64,000 nt of DNA, from assembly GCF_030158565.1 (NCBI RefSeq), contig NZ_JAOASQ010000029.1:62001-126000 (forward strand), read 5' to 3'. This DNA is from Limnohabitans sp. (GTDB lineage Bacteria; Pseudomonadota; Gammaproteobacteria; Burkholderiales; Burkholderiaceae_C). Under the pieces are notes generated by a model. The model did not search any database, was not told where the DNA came from, and saw only the letters and a program-made list of their open reading frames with translations. This document shows positions 21,714 through 31,315 of this stretch, one piece after another. The translations under genes were made by a program, and so were the position numbers. Numbering within the stretch: position 1 is the stretch's first letter; each line of letters opens with the position of its first letter.

Positions 21714-22940
21714 ATGTCCAAATCTTTTGATGCCGGTCTGCGCCGGTCCCTCAAACTCGGTGCCGGCATGTTGCTGGCCAGCGCTTTCCCCTTGGTGTCG
21801 CATGCCCAGAAAAAATACGACCCCGGTGCCAGCGATACCGAAATCAAGCTCGGCAACCTGAACCCGTATTCCGGCCCCGCCTCGGCCTACGGCACGGTGG
21901 GCAAAGCCATGCAGGCCTACTTTGACAAGGTCAATGCCACAGGCGGCGTGAATGGCCGCAAGATCAACTTCATGACGTTGGACGATGCCTACAACCCGGC
22001 CAAGTCGGTGGAGCAGACCCGCAAGCTGGTCGAGCAAGACGAGGTGCTGCTCATGTTCGGCTCGTTGGGCACGGCGCAAAACATCGCGGTGCAGCGTTAC
22101 CTCAACGCCAAAAAAATCCCCCAGCTGTTCATCAACACGGGCGCCACCCGCTTTGGCGACCCCAAGACCAACCCCTGGACTATGGGCTGGCAGCCCACCT
22201 ACCAGGCCGAAGGCCGCTTGTATGCCAAGCACATTCTGCAGACCAAGCCCAACGCCAAAATTGGTGTGCTGATGCAAAACGACGACTTCGGTAAGGACTA
22301 CATGAAGGGCCTGCTCGATGGGCTGGGCGACAAGGCCAAGACCATGGTCACCCAGCACCTGACTTACGAGGTGAGCGACCCCACGATCGACAGCCAGATG
22401 GTGACGCTCAAGTCCGCAGGCTGCGATGTGTTCGTGAGCATCACCACACCCAAGTTCGCGGCCCAGGCGATTCGCAAAGCTGCTGAGATCGGTTGGAAGC
22501 CCACCCAGTACCTGGTGAGCGTGTCGCAGTCGGCCAGTTCCGTGCTCAAGCCTGCGGGGCTTGAAAACGCGGTGGGCATCATCTCTTCCACCTACTTGCT
22601 GACCCCCTTGGACCCTGCGGCTGCGGGCAACAAGGACGCGGCCGAATACGCCGCGACCATGAAGCAGTACTACCCATCGGGCGACCCTGAAGATACCCTC
22701 AATGCCAACGGCTATTCGACAGCCGCAACCATGGTGCAGGTGCTGCGCATGGCGGGCGACAACCTCACGCGCGAAAACATCATGAAGCAGGCGGCCAACA
22801 TGAATTTCACACCGCCCATGTTGTACCCCGGCATCGACATCAAGACCACGCCCGACGATTTCTTCCCGATCCAGAAGAAGGCACTGCAACGCTTCAACGG
22901 CAAGACCTACGAAACCATCCTTCAGGCCACCGCCGGTTGA
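21714..22940 (+). CDS. Liv-type ABC transporter substrate-binding protein
   Basis: A periplasmic binding protein of 408 residues (Peripla_BP_6 family) for the Liv-type importer encoded just upstream. A signal peptide is visible: LRRSLKLGAGMLLASAFPLVSHAQ. The mature part begins with KLGNLNPYSGPASAYGTVG. It also has NYSG-like and DDAYNPAKSVEQTRKLVEQDEVLLMFGSLGT motifs typical of amide/organic-acid binders. AGGAGA precedes the ATG. A separate palindrome upstream suggests strong independent expression, as usual for binding proteins. The ligand is unknown; an acid later activated by the adjacent CoA ligase is the best guess. Confidence 0.9.
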   Translation: MSKSFDAGLRRSLKLGAGMLLASAFPLVSHAQKKYDPGASDTEIKLGNLNPYSGPASAYGTVGKAMQAYFDKVNATGGVNGRKINFMTLDDAYNPAKSVEQTRKLVEQDEVLLMFGSLGTAQNIAVQRYLNAKKIPQLFINTGATRFGDPKTNPWTMGWQPTYQAEGRLYAKHILQTKPNAKIGVLMQNDDFGKDYMKGLLDGLGDKAKTMVTQHLTYEVSDPTIDSQMVTLKSAGCDVFVSITTPKFAAQAIRKAAEIGWKPTQYLVSVSQSASSVLKPAGLENAVGIISSTYLLTPLDPAAAGNKDAAEYAATMKQYYPSGDPEDTLNANGYSTAATMVQVLRMAGDNLTRENIMKQAANMNFTPPMLYPGIDIKTTPDDFFPIQKKALQRFNGKTYETILQATAG

Positions 22941-22951
22941 TGTGTCCAAGG

Positions 22952-22974
22952 CGGGAAGCCTGAATGGCTTCCCG
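22952..22974 (+). promoter_or_regulatory. Intercistronic hairpin
   Basis: CGGGAAGCC and GGCTTCCCG form a perfect 9-bp stem with a 5-nt loop between the binding protein and the CoA ligase. No T-run follows. It more likely stabilises or attenuates the binding-protein mRNA than fully terminates it, as seen in many importer operons. Confidence 0.6.
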
Positions 22975-22998
22975 TCGTTCAAAATCCAGGAGACCTTT

Positions 22999-24639
<1,641 letters not shown>

Positions 24640-24652
24640 TTTCACGCTTCAG

Positions 24653-24681
24653 AAAAATGGCCGCTTGGTGCGGCCATTTTT
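24653..24681. terminator. Bidirectional rho-independent terminator
   Basis: AAAAATGGCCGC at 24653-24664 pairs with GCGGCCATTTTT at 24670-24681 around TTGGT. The A and T tracts serve both the CoA ligase and the convergent alcohol dehydrogenase. Confidence 0.9.
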
Positions 24682-24695
24682 AATCCCACACGGAT

Positions 24696-25805
24696 TCAGA
24701 AAATGATCATGCCCCGGGCATTGCGTCCTTGAGCCAGGTCGTCAAAGGCCTGAGGGGCTTCTGCCAGTGTGTAACGGTGGGTGATGAGTTCGTCCAGTTT
24801 CAGCTTGCCACTGCTGTAGAGCGACATCAGGCGCGGGAAGTCTTCGCGTGGTCGTGCAGACCCGTAGTAGCTGCCTTTGAGTGTTTTTTCTTCCAGCGTG
24901 AGCGAAACGGTTTTGAGCGTGGTGGTGTCTTGCATGCCTGCAACGCCAACAACCACGGCGGTGCCGCCTTTGCGCAAGGCGCCATAAGCCTGCGCCACCA
25001 CGCTGCCCAGGCCCACGCACTCAAACGCATAGTCTGCGCCGCCACCGGTCAGCTTTTTCAAGGTCTTGACCAGGTTGTCCTCCGCCGCTGCATTGACCGT
25101 GTGGGTGGCACCAAACAAGCGGGCCATGGCCAGTTTGTGATCCGAGCGGTCAACTGCAATGACCATGGCCGCGCCCGCGATGGCACAACCCTGAATGGCG
25201 TTCAGGCCCACCCCTCCGGCACCGAAGACCACGGCGATCGAGCCCGCCGTCAGCTTGGCTGTGTTGACCACAGCCCCCACGCCGGTCATGACACCACAGC
25301 TGATGAGGGCACAACAGTCCATGGGAATGTCGGGTCGATCCACCTTGATCACATTGTCCATGTGCAGCGTGGCGTACTCGGACATCACGCCGCAGCCGCA
25401 CAAAATGTTCAAGGGCAGACCTGCCATGTCGTGGGTGCGGACGGTGCCGTCGGGCAAGGTGAATGCTGTACGGGCATTCTGGTCGCACAGTTGCGGCTGG
25501 CCCGTCATGCAATACCGGCAATGCCCGCACATGCTGACAAAAGACGTGATCACGCGGTCACCGACTGCCAGCCCTTTGACGCCTTCGCCCAAGGCCACGA
25601 CATGACCTGCGCCTTCATGACCGAGCACGACCGGGGGTGGCAGCGGAATGATGCCTTTGGCGGTCGACAAGTCGCTGTGGCATACGCCACAGGCTTGCAT
25701 CTTGATCATCACCTCGCCATGCTGCGGGGGGTCGACCCAGATGTCTTCAACGGTGACGGTGCCCGTGTTGTCGCGGGCAATGACGGCGCGTGATTTTTGT
25801 CGCAT
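24696..25805 (-). CDS. Zinc-dependent alcohol dehydrogenase, class III-like MDR
   Basis: A medium-chain dehydrogenase of 369 residues. The catalytic-zinc region is CGVCHSD near residue 38 with GHEGAGHV near 63. The structural-zinc cysteines are CGHCRYCMTGQPQLC near 93-107. The nucleotide-binding loop is VFGAGGVGLNAIQG near 190. It resembles the class III/NDMA-dependent group rather than simple ethanol dehydrogenases. It probably oxidises an alcohol that feeds the same acyl pathway with the aldehyde dehydrogenase at 26801. A palindrome copy lies 74 nt upstream of its start. Confidence 0.88.
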   Translation of the reverse strand: MRQKSRAVIARDNTGTVTVEDIWVDPPQHGEVMIKMQACGVCHSDLSTAKGIIPLPPPVVLGHEGAGHVVALGEGVKGLAVGDRVITSFVSMCGHCRYCMTGQPQLCDQNARTAFTLPDGTVRTHDMAGLPLNILCGCGVMSEYATLHMDNVIKVDRPDIPMDCCALISCGVMTGVGAVVNTAKLTAGSIAVVFGAGGVGLNAIQGCAIAGAAMVIAVDRSDHKLAMARLFGATHTVNAAAEDNLVKTLKKLTGGGADYAFECVGLGSVVAQAYGALRKGGTAVVVGVAGMQDTTTLKTVSLTLEEKTLKGSYYGSARPREDFPRLMSLYSSGKLKLDELITHRYTLAEAPQAFDDLAQGRNARGMIIF

Positions 25806-25878
25806 GGGGTTCTCGCTGATGAGGGTATGCAGGCGCTAGGGTGCCTCGAATATTTTCAGCAGTGCGGCTGGCGATAGC

Positions 25879-25896
25879 ATCGTCGCTTGCGACGAA
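25879..25896. promoter_or_regulatory. Acyl-CoA region palindrome, copy 5
   Basis: ATCGTC-GCTTGC-GACGAA, located 73 nt upstream of the alcohol dehydrogenase start and 3 nt from the stop of the crotonase gene. The last base deviates from the perfect dyad. Confidence 0.7.
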
Positions 25897-25899
25897 TTC

Positions 25900-26667
25900 T
25901 CAATCTTGCTGACGTGCACGCAGTCTGACGGCGCTGCTGCTATCGGACAGTGAGGCCGCGCTCAGTTGTCGGGCCCATGCCTGACTGCGCTGCTGCTCCA
26001 GGACCAGGGCCTCGCCCATGGGCAATTTGTAGCCGTCCCCAATCAGGCGTTTGTAGGCTTGTGCCATCTCCGGGGGCGCCGTGGCGATGTCCTTGGCCAA
26101 AGCGAAGGTTTGTTCATCCAAGGTGTCGTTGGGGACGCATCGGTTGATCAGCCCCCAGCGTTCTGCCTGGGCTGCACCCATGAAGTTGCCACTCATGGAC
26201 AACTCCATGGCCCTGGCCTGACCGACAAGTCGACTCAACTTCTGTGAAAGCCCCCATCCTGGCAAGACGCCCATTCGCACATGGGTGTCGGCAAACCGGG
26301 CGCTGCTGCTGGCCAGAACCATGTCGCAAGCCAATGCCAGCTCCAAACCACCCGTGACGGCCACACCCTGAACGGCTGCGATGGTGGGCCAGGGCATGGC
26401 CGCCAGAGCGGCCACCGGATCGTTGTGCAGTCCCGAAAGCGGCAGCCCATGTGTGGACAGCTCTTTCAGGTCCAGTCCTGCGCAAAATGTCTGATTCGCG
26501 CCTCTCAACACCAGCACGCGAACGCGGCTGTCTTTGGCCAGCTGTTGCAACAACTGCACCAGCGCCTCACGCAGCGCACTGTTCAGTGCGTTCATGACCT
26601 CGGGCCGATTCAAGGTCACCGTGGCGATGCCGTGTTCGGATTGCTCCAGCAAAAGAATGTTTGACAT
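25900..26667 (-). CDS. Enoyl-CoA hydratase/isomerase family protein
   Basis: The third crotonase of the region, 255 residues. The oxyanion-hole segments are FCAGLDLKELSTHG near residue 63 and VQGVAVTGGLELALACDMVLAS near 100. MGVLPGWGLSQKLSRLVG follows, with features of EchA-type hydratases. The start at 26667 (MSNILLLEQSEHG) is chosen because the crotonase fold begins there; upstream open sequence would cross the palindrome. It is divergent from the aldehyde dehydrogenase and followed by the alcohol dehydrogenase 94 nt later on the same strand. Base composition looks less GC-rich than in the operons to the left. Confidence 0.85.
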   Translation of the reverse strand: MSNILLLEQSEHGIATVTLNRPEVMNALNSALREALVQLLQQLAKDSRVRVLVLRGANQTFCAGLDLKELSTHGLPLSGLHNDPVAALAAMPWPTIAAVQGVAVTGGLELALACDMVLASSSARFADTHVRMGVLPGWGLSQKLSRLVGQARAMELSMSGNFMGAAQAERWGLINRCVPNDTLDEQTFALAKDIATAPPEMAQAYKRLIGDGYKLPMGEALVLEQQRSQAWARQLSAASLSDSSSAVRLRARQQD

Positions 26668-26724
26668 CGTGAATCCTGTGGTGTTCGTGAAGGACCCAGT
26701 GTGCAGGACATTCAGCCTTTCAAA

Positions 26725-26742
26725 TTCGTCGATTTGGACGAC
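26725..26742. promoter_or_regulatory. Acyl-CoA region palindrome, copy 6
   Basis: TTCGTC-GATTTG-GACGAC, midway between divergent genes: 57 nt from the crotonase start and 58 nt from the aldehyde dehydrogenase start. It could control both. It is the weakest copy, with one half-site ending in C. Confidence 0.65.
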
Positions 26743-26800
26743 GTTCAAAAAAATCGGGGCGCACAAAATGACCCATCTCTTCATTTGAAAAGAAAAGACC

Positions 26801-28216
26801 ATGGTTTCATACCGCATGCTGATCAACGGCCAGTTGGTAGACAGTCCGCAAACGCTTGACGTGTTGAACCCCGCAACCGAGGCGGTTTTGGCGACTGTGC
26901 CCGATTGCAGCATGGATCAATTGGATGCGGCCGTGGCAGCTGCCCGCCGCGCACAGCCTGCTTGGGCCGCTCAGGGCATCGAGGCGCGCCGCTTGCTGTT
27001 GCGCGAGATGATCCGTCGCATTGAGCCACGCGTCGCGCAATTGTCAGAACTTCTGACACAGGAGCAGGGCAAGCCTTTGACCATGGCCGCAGGTGAACTC
27101 AAAAGCATGCTGCGGTTCATGAAAGGGCTGAGTGAACAGACTTTGCCGGAATCGGTCAACGAGGACAGCGCGGTTCGTCGCAGTGTGACCCGGCGCATTC
27201 CGTTGGGCGTTGTTGCTGCTTTGTCGCCCTGGAATTTTCCGGCGTTGCTGTCCTGGTGGAAAGTCGTTCCGGCTTTGCTGACGGGCAATACGGTGGTGCT
27301 CAAGCCTTCGCCCATGACGCCTTTGACAGTTTTATCCATCGCCGAATGGATGGTCGATCTGTTCCCCCCTGGTGTGCTCAATGTGATCGTGGGCGGGGAT
27401 GCGTTGGGCCCACGCCTGACGTCTCATCCGGGCATAGACAAGGTCAGTTTCACAGGGTCGACAGAGACCGGGCGTCGGGTCATGGCCGCAGGGGCCAGCA
27501 CGCTCAAACGCCTGACGCTGGAGTTGGGGGGCAACGATGCGGCCATTGTGTTGCCAGATGTTGACCTGGCTAAAGCCGTGCCTCAGTTGTTCTGGTCAGC
27601 CTTTGCCAACAGTGGGCAGGTGTGCGTGGCGACCAAACGCCTGTATGTTCATCGTGATATCTACCAAGCCTTTGCCCAGGCGTTTGTGGCCTATGCGGCA
27701 ACAATCAAAGTCGGACCTGGGCTGGATGCCAGCACACAGCTGGGGCCCGTGCAAAACAAACCGCAATACCTGCGCGTGCGCGCACTCATTGAGCACAGCC
27801 GTCAGGCGGGCCATCCCATCTTGTTTGAAGGCGACATCCCTGAGGGACCGGGGTATTTTGTGCCTGTCACGGTGTTCGATAACCCTCCGGATGACAGCCG
27901 TGTTGTGGCAGAAGAAGCATTTGGCCCAGTCCTGCCATTGCTGAGTTTTGATACGGTGGATGAAGCCATCCGCCGGGCCAATGCGTCCAGCTACGGTTTG
28001 GCCGGTTCTGTCTGGACGCGTAACCTCAATGAGGCCATCGACATTGCGCAAAGGTTGGAGACAGGCAATGTGTACATCAACGAATCGTTCTATCTTTCAC
28101 CCAATGCGCCTTTTGCCGGTCACAAACAGTCAGGCTTTGGTGTCGAAATGGGGGAGGACGGCCTTTTGAGCTTCACGCAACCGCAAACCTTGATGATTCG
28201 CCAGGATCTGTTTTGA
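26801..28216 (+). CDS. NAD(P)-dependent aldehyde dehydrogenase
   Basis: Oxidises an aldehyde to the acid. The 471-residue protein has SPWNFPALLSWWKVVPALLTGNTVVLKPS near residue 145, the nucleotide site FTGSTETGRRV near 217 and catalytic glutamate in LELGGNDAAI near 240. The catalytic cysteine is in NSGQVCVATKR near 274, and the C-terminal motif is ANASSYGLAGSVWT. It is closest in pattern to the succinate-semialdehyde/benzaldehyde-type branch, so the exact substrate is uncertain. With the alcohol dehydrogenase it could convert an alcohol to an acid for the CoA ligase. It is only 11 nt from the end of the convergent phosphatase gene. Confidence 0.88.
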   Translation: MVSYRMLINGQLVDSPQTLDVLNPATEAVLATVPDCSMDQLDAAVAAARRAQPAWAAQGIEARRLLLREMIRRIEPRVAQLSELLTQEQGKPLTMAAGELKSMLRFMKGLSEQTLPESVNEDSAVRRSVTRRIPLGVVAALSPWNFPALLSWWKVVPALLTGNTVVLKPSPMTPLTVLSIAEWMVDLFPPGVLNVIVGGDALGPRLTSHPGIDKVSFTGSTETGRRVMAAGASTLKRLTLELGGNDAAIVLPDVDLAKAVPQLFWSAFANSGQVCVATKRLYVHRDIYQAFAQAFVAYAATIKVGPGLDASTQLGPVQNKPQYLRVRALIEHSRQAGHPILFEGDIPEGPGYFVPVTVFDNPPDDSRVVAEEAFGPVLPLLSFDTVDEAIRRANASSYGLAGSVWTRNLNEAIDIAQRLETGNVYINESFYLSPNAPFAGHKQSGFGVEMGEDGLLSFTQPQTLMIRQDLF

Positions 28217-28227
28217 GCAGACCTTGC

Positions 28228-28971
28228 TCATGCTGCTTGTAGCAACATGCGCTGCAATTCCAGCAATTCTTGAGGCGTCAGTCCGATCGCACCGTGCAGG
28301 TACTCGCGCATGCCACCGTGCTGCGCGTCCACCGCCTCAAAGGCCGCATGCAAAAACTCCGGCTGCACTTGCCAGAGCACCTTCATCACATGGGCGTGGC
28401 CTTGGCCTTCCAGGCTGGGGTCGCGCCGGTACAGCTGGTTGGTGAGTAAATAGTCGTGCTCGATGGTGTCACGCTCAACGCCCAGCGCTGACAACAGCAG
28501 CGCTGCCGCAAAACCCGTGCGGTCTTTGCCTGCCGTGCAGTGAAACACCTGTGGTGTGGGCTGCTCCAGCAGATGCTTCATGAACCGCCCATACGTGCCT
28601 GCGTTGCGGTTCACAAAATCGCGGTAGGTCTCGCGCATCAGCTCCACCGTCTCTTCGGTGGTGGGCACGATGCCTTGGGCCACCAGCGCCTGCATGCGGG
28701 CGATCACGGTGGGCTCGATGGTCAGGGCCACACGCTGCACGCCCGGGATGTCGTAAGGCGTGGCGGTGTATTCGGCCACCCCCCGAAAGTCCAGACTGTG
28801 GCTCACCCCCAAGGCCTGCAAACGCGCCACATCGGCATCGCTCAGCCCCGCCAGATGGTCCGAGCGGAACACCTGACCACGGCGTACGCGTTGGCCGTTT
28901 GTCGTCGGGTAGCCGCCGACATCGCGGAAGTTGGAGGCGCCTTGCAGCAGAGCGGGGGTTACCGGGGTCAT
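28228..28971 (-). CDS. Tyrosine-specific protein phosphatase family (LpdP-like)
   Basis: A 247-residue phosphatase of the Y_phosphatase3 family, with the P-loop FHCTAGKDRTGFAAALLLSALG near residue 145 carrying catalytic Cys and Arg (CX5R). The family N-terminal block ASNFRDVGGYPTTNGQRVRRG is present. Related enzymes act on phosphotyrosine and on phosphoinositides. The ATG at 28971 is used, but an in-frame ATG at 29001 (METSFLHDAP) is also possible. Neither has a clear ribosome-binding site. It is divergent from the sensor kinase gene. Confidence 0.85.
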   Translation of the reverse strand: MTPVTPALLQGASNFRDVGGYPTTNGQRVRRGQVFRSDHLAGLSDADVARLQALGVSHSLDFRGVAEYTATPYDIPGVQRVALTIEPTVIARMQALVAQGIVPTTEETVELMRETYRDFVNRNAGTYGRFMKHLLEQPTPQVFHCTAGKDRTGFAAALLLSALGVERDTIEHDYLLTNQLYRRDPSLEGQGHAHVMKVLWQVQPEFLHAAFEAVDAQHGGMREYLHGAIGLTPQELLELQRMLLQAA

Positions 28972-29112
28972 GGGGGCATCGTGGAGAAAAGAAGTCTCCA
29001 TTGTCGTTGCCCCGCAGCGGCCAGCTTGTTGCTGCAGGCGACAAACCCCGCTTGGCCAAGGTGAAAGTGCGGGCATGCCCCTTTTGTGGCACACCGCTTG
29101 CTTGTCTTGGGC

Positions 29113-30321
29113 ATGCACCTCGATTTGAACCCGCTCCAACCCGTCGGCCCGGGGGTCTCCAGCGCCTGGCGTGACCCCTTGGGCCTCATGCTGGCCTCCA
29201 CAGGCGAGGGCGTGTTCGGGGTCGATCTGGAGGGGCTGTGTGTTTTCATCAACCCGGCCGGGGCCCGCATGATCGGTTTTGAACCGCAACAGGTGCTGGG
29301 GCAAAACATGCATGTGCTGACACACCATTCCCATGGTGATGGCGCGCATTACCCCATGGACGACTGCCCCATTTACAACGCCTTTCGGCGCGGCGAGCCC
29401 TGCCGCATCGACAGCGAAGTGTTCTGGCGCGCAGACGGCAGCAGCTTCCCGGTGGAGTATTCGAGTTACCCCGTCTTTGACCAGGGGCAGGTGCGTGGTG
29501 CGGTGGTCACGTTTGTGGACATCACCGAGCGCAAGCGGGCCGAAGACGCTTTGCACCAGGCCAAAAACGAACTGGAGGCGCGGGTGACCGAGCGCACCCG
29601 TGCGCTGGAAACGGCTTTGCAGCAGTTGCGTGAATTGGCCGCTTGGTCCGAGGCTGTGCGCGAAGAAGAGCGCACCCGCATTGCCCGCGAGGTGCACGAC
29701 GAATTGGGCAGCTTGCTGGTGGCCCTGAAGATGGATGTGGGTTGGCTGGACAAGCGCTTGTCCGAGCAAGAGCAGCGGGCCTTTGAGGAGGCGCAAAGCA
29801 TGCGTGAAAAGATGCGTGGCAAATGCCAGAACATGAGCCGCTTGATCGAAAACGCCGTGGTCAACGTGGGCCGCATCATCACCGACTTGCGCCCCAGCAT
29901 CCTGGACCACCAGGGCCTGTGGGGGGCGCTGGAGTGGCAGGCGCAGGAGTTTGTGCAGTCGGCTGAACAACAACTCAAATGGTGCATGGAGGTCAACGAG
30001 CAGCGGGCGTTGCCCGAGCCCATGGCCATGGCCGTGTTCCGCATTTTTCAGGAAATGCTGAGCAACGTGGGCCGCCACGCTCAGGCCCGCACGGTGGATG
30101 TGGACATGGTCGAGCGCGAGGGCTGGCTGCACTTGTCCGTGGAAGACGATGGCTGCGGTGCCTTGCCACAGGTGTTTGAGTCACCGCAGGCCTACGGCAT
30201 CCTGGGCATGCGTGAGCGGGCGCGGCACTTTGGCGGCGTGATCGACATCGACAGCCAACCCGGCAGGGGCACCCGCATGCGGCTGTCCATGCCCTTGCCC
30301 GTTCTTGAGACTGCGCCATGA
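29113..30321 (+). CDS. PAS-domain sensor histidine kinase, NarX/DesK-type (HisKA_3)
   Basis: A soluble two-component kinase of 402 residues with no membrane segment. A PAS domain (GVFGVDLEGLCVFINPAGARMIGFEPQ, then PAC-like FVDITERKRAED) occupies residues 20-145. A short coiled-coil linker follows. The phosphoacceptor is H195 in EERTRIAREVHDELGSLLVALK. The ATPase core has FRIFQEMLSNVGRHAQA (N box) and DDGCGALP and GILGMRERA (G boxes). A GTG start at 29086 is also open; the ATG at 29113 is preferred without strong evidence. The gene overlaps the response regulator by ATGA. The signal is unknown. Confidence 0.88.
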   Translation: MHLDLNPLQPVGPGVSSAWRDPLGLMLASTGEGVFGVDLEGLCVFINPAGARMIGFEPQQVLGQNMHVLTHHSHGDGAHYPMDDCPIYNAFRRGEPCRIDSEVFWRADGSSFPVEYSSYPVFDQGQVRGAVVTFVDITERKRAEDALHQAKNELEARVTERTRALETALQQLRELAAWSEAVREEERTRIAREVHDELGSLLVALKMDVGWLDKRLSEQEQRAFEEAQSMREKMRGKCQNMSRLIENAVVNVGRIITDLRPSILDHQGLWGALEWQAQEFVQSAEQQLKWCMEVNEQRALPEPMAMAVFRIFQEMLSNVGRHAQARTVDVDMVEREGWLHLSVEDDGCGALPQVFESPQAYGILGMRERARHFGGVIDIDSQPGRGTRMRLSMPLPVLETAP

Positions 30322-30977
30322 GCGCGACAGTGCGCGTGCTGCTGGGCGACGACCACAAGATCGTGCGCGAAGGCCTGAAGATGGTGCTGGCCGATGACCC
30401 TTTGCTGCAAGTGGTGGCCGAAGCCGATACCGGCCCCGGCGTGTTGGACGCCGTGCAACAACTGCAAGGCCCGCAGGGCATCGACGTGGTCCTGCTCGAC
30501 ATCGCCATGCCGGGCATGGACGGGCTGGATGTGTTGCAGATCCTGCGTCGGGACTGGCCCGGCTTACCAGTGCTGATGCTCAGCACCTATCCGGAGAAAC
30601 AATATGCGGTGCGTTGCATCCAATTGGGGGCCTCGGGTTACCTGAACAAAAGCACCGATCCCGATGACCTGATGGCGGCGCTGCGGCGTGTGGCGGCAGG
30701 CGGCATGCACGTCACGCCCACCACGGCCGAGGCGCTGGCCAGCCTGGTGAGCCAGGGCTGCACCAAAAGCGGGATTGAACTGCTCTCGCACCGTGAGCAC
30801 CAGGTCTACCTTTTGTTGACGCAAGGCCACACCGTGACCGAAATTGGTGCGCAATTGAGTTTGGCCCCTAACACGGTGAGCACTTACCGTGCACGCATCC
30901 TGGAAAAGACGGGCACCAAGAACGATGTGGAACTGGCTTTGTACGCACAAAAAGTGACTTTGTCGTCCCGGGCGTAG
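30318..30977 (+). CDS. Response regulator, NarL/FixJ family
   Basis: Partner of the adjacent kinase, 219 residues. The receiver domain has the acidic pair DDH at 11-13, phosphorylatable D61 in VVLLDIAMPGMDGL and a conserved lysine in YLNKSTDPDD. The C-terminal LuxR helix-turn-helix is LLSHREHQVYLLLTQGHTVTEIGAQLSLAPNTVSTYRARI near 150-200. It overlaps the kinase gene by ATGA. Target genes are unknown; the adjacent cyanate operon has a sigma-54 promoter, which this class of regulator does not activate. Confidence 0.92.
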   Translation: MSATVRVLLGDDHKIVREGLKMVLADDPLLQVVAEADTGPGVLDAVQQLQGPQGIDVVLLDIAMPGMDGLDVLQILRRDWPGLPVLMLSTYPEKQYAVRCIQLGASGYLNKSTDPDDLMAALRRVAAGGMHVTPTTAEALASLVSQGCTKSGIELLSHREHQVYLLLTQGHTVTEIGAQLSLAPNTVSTYRARILEKTGTKNDVELALYAQKVTLSSRA

Positions 30978-31054
30978 ACCCGGGGTCCATCGTCCAGCGC
31001 GGTCGTTTGCAAACGCCAGCGCCGCGCAGTGGATCCCGGATCAGAGTCCGGGAT
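30967..31054. repeat. REP-like hairpins after the response regulator
   Basis: CCCGGG arms occur at 30967-30972 and 30979-30984. A second hairpin, ATCCCGGA at 31033-31040 with TCCGGGAT at 31047-31054, matches the palindrome at 7081. The first overlaps the end of the response regulator gene. These begin a 338-bp gene-free stretch (30978-31315). The rest of that stretch holds a terminator-like hairpin, an 18-bp palindrome and a sigma-54 promoter. Confidence 0.6.
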
Positions 31055-31147
31055 GACCGCAGCGACAGCTTCGCCCTGACATTTTCAAACTTCACAGGTC
31101 CGGGTCCACCGCAGCAGATGGGTGCTTGAACGCCAGTCGGGGCTGAA

Positions 31148-31183
31148 GCCACCGATCGCAAGCCGGTGGCGTCGGGGTTTTTT
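31148..31183 (+). terminator. Terminator-like hairpin upstream of the cyanate operon
   Basis: GCCACCG at 31148-31154 pairs with CGGTGGC at 31164-31170. A run of six T follows at 31178-31183 after a 7-nt gap. It may insulate the cyanate operon from the two-component genes. The gap before the T-run weakens the call. Confidence 0.5.
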
Positions 31184-31200
31184 GTAGGGCCAGCCCTACA
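31183..31200. promoter_or_regulatory. 18-bp palindrome upstream of the cyanate promoter
   Basis: TGTAGGGC-CA-GCCCTACA is a perfect dyad ending 65 nt before the sigma-54 promoter. Its position suits an activator or repressor site, but similar TGTAGGGC sequences also occur as dispersed REP elements in related bacteria, so the role is open. Confidence 0.4.
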
Positions 31201-31265
31201 CCGCGTCGACAAGCGCGGCACGAAATGAAGCTTTGCGCGCTCAATGGCATGCCCAAGCTGTTTTC

Positions 31266-31281
31266 TGGCCCGCAGCTTGCA
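31266..31281 (+). promoter_or_regulatory. Sigma-54 (-24/-12) promoter of the cyanate operon
   Basis: TGGCCCGCAGCTTGCA has the invariant GG at 31267-31268 and GC at 31279-31280 with exact spacing. It differs from the TGGCACG-N4-TTGCA consensus at one base. The predicted transcription start is about 25 nt before the ATG at 31316. Control by RpoN and an NtrC-type activator under nitrogen limitation is the natural reading for a cyanate operon. Confidence 0.75.
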
Positions 31282-31315
31282 TGGAGACAGACATCTTCAA
31301 CCCCGTGAGGCCGCC

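Noticed and set aside
31100-31200. Riboswitch in the cyanate leader
   Set aside because: The structured part lies upstream of the predicted sigma-54 start, so it would not be in the transcript, and no known core motif is present.
31205-31250. NtrC box upstream of the cyanate promoter
   Set aside because: Only scattered TGC and GCA half-sites were found, none forming a TGCACC-like dyad with proper spacing.
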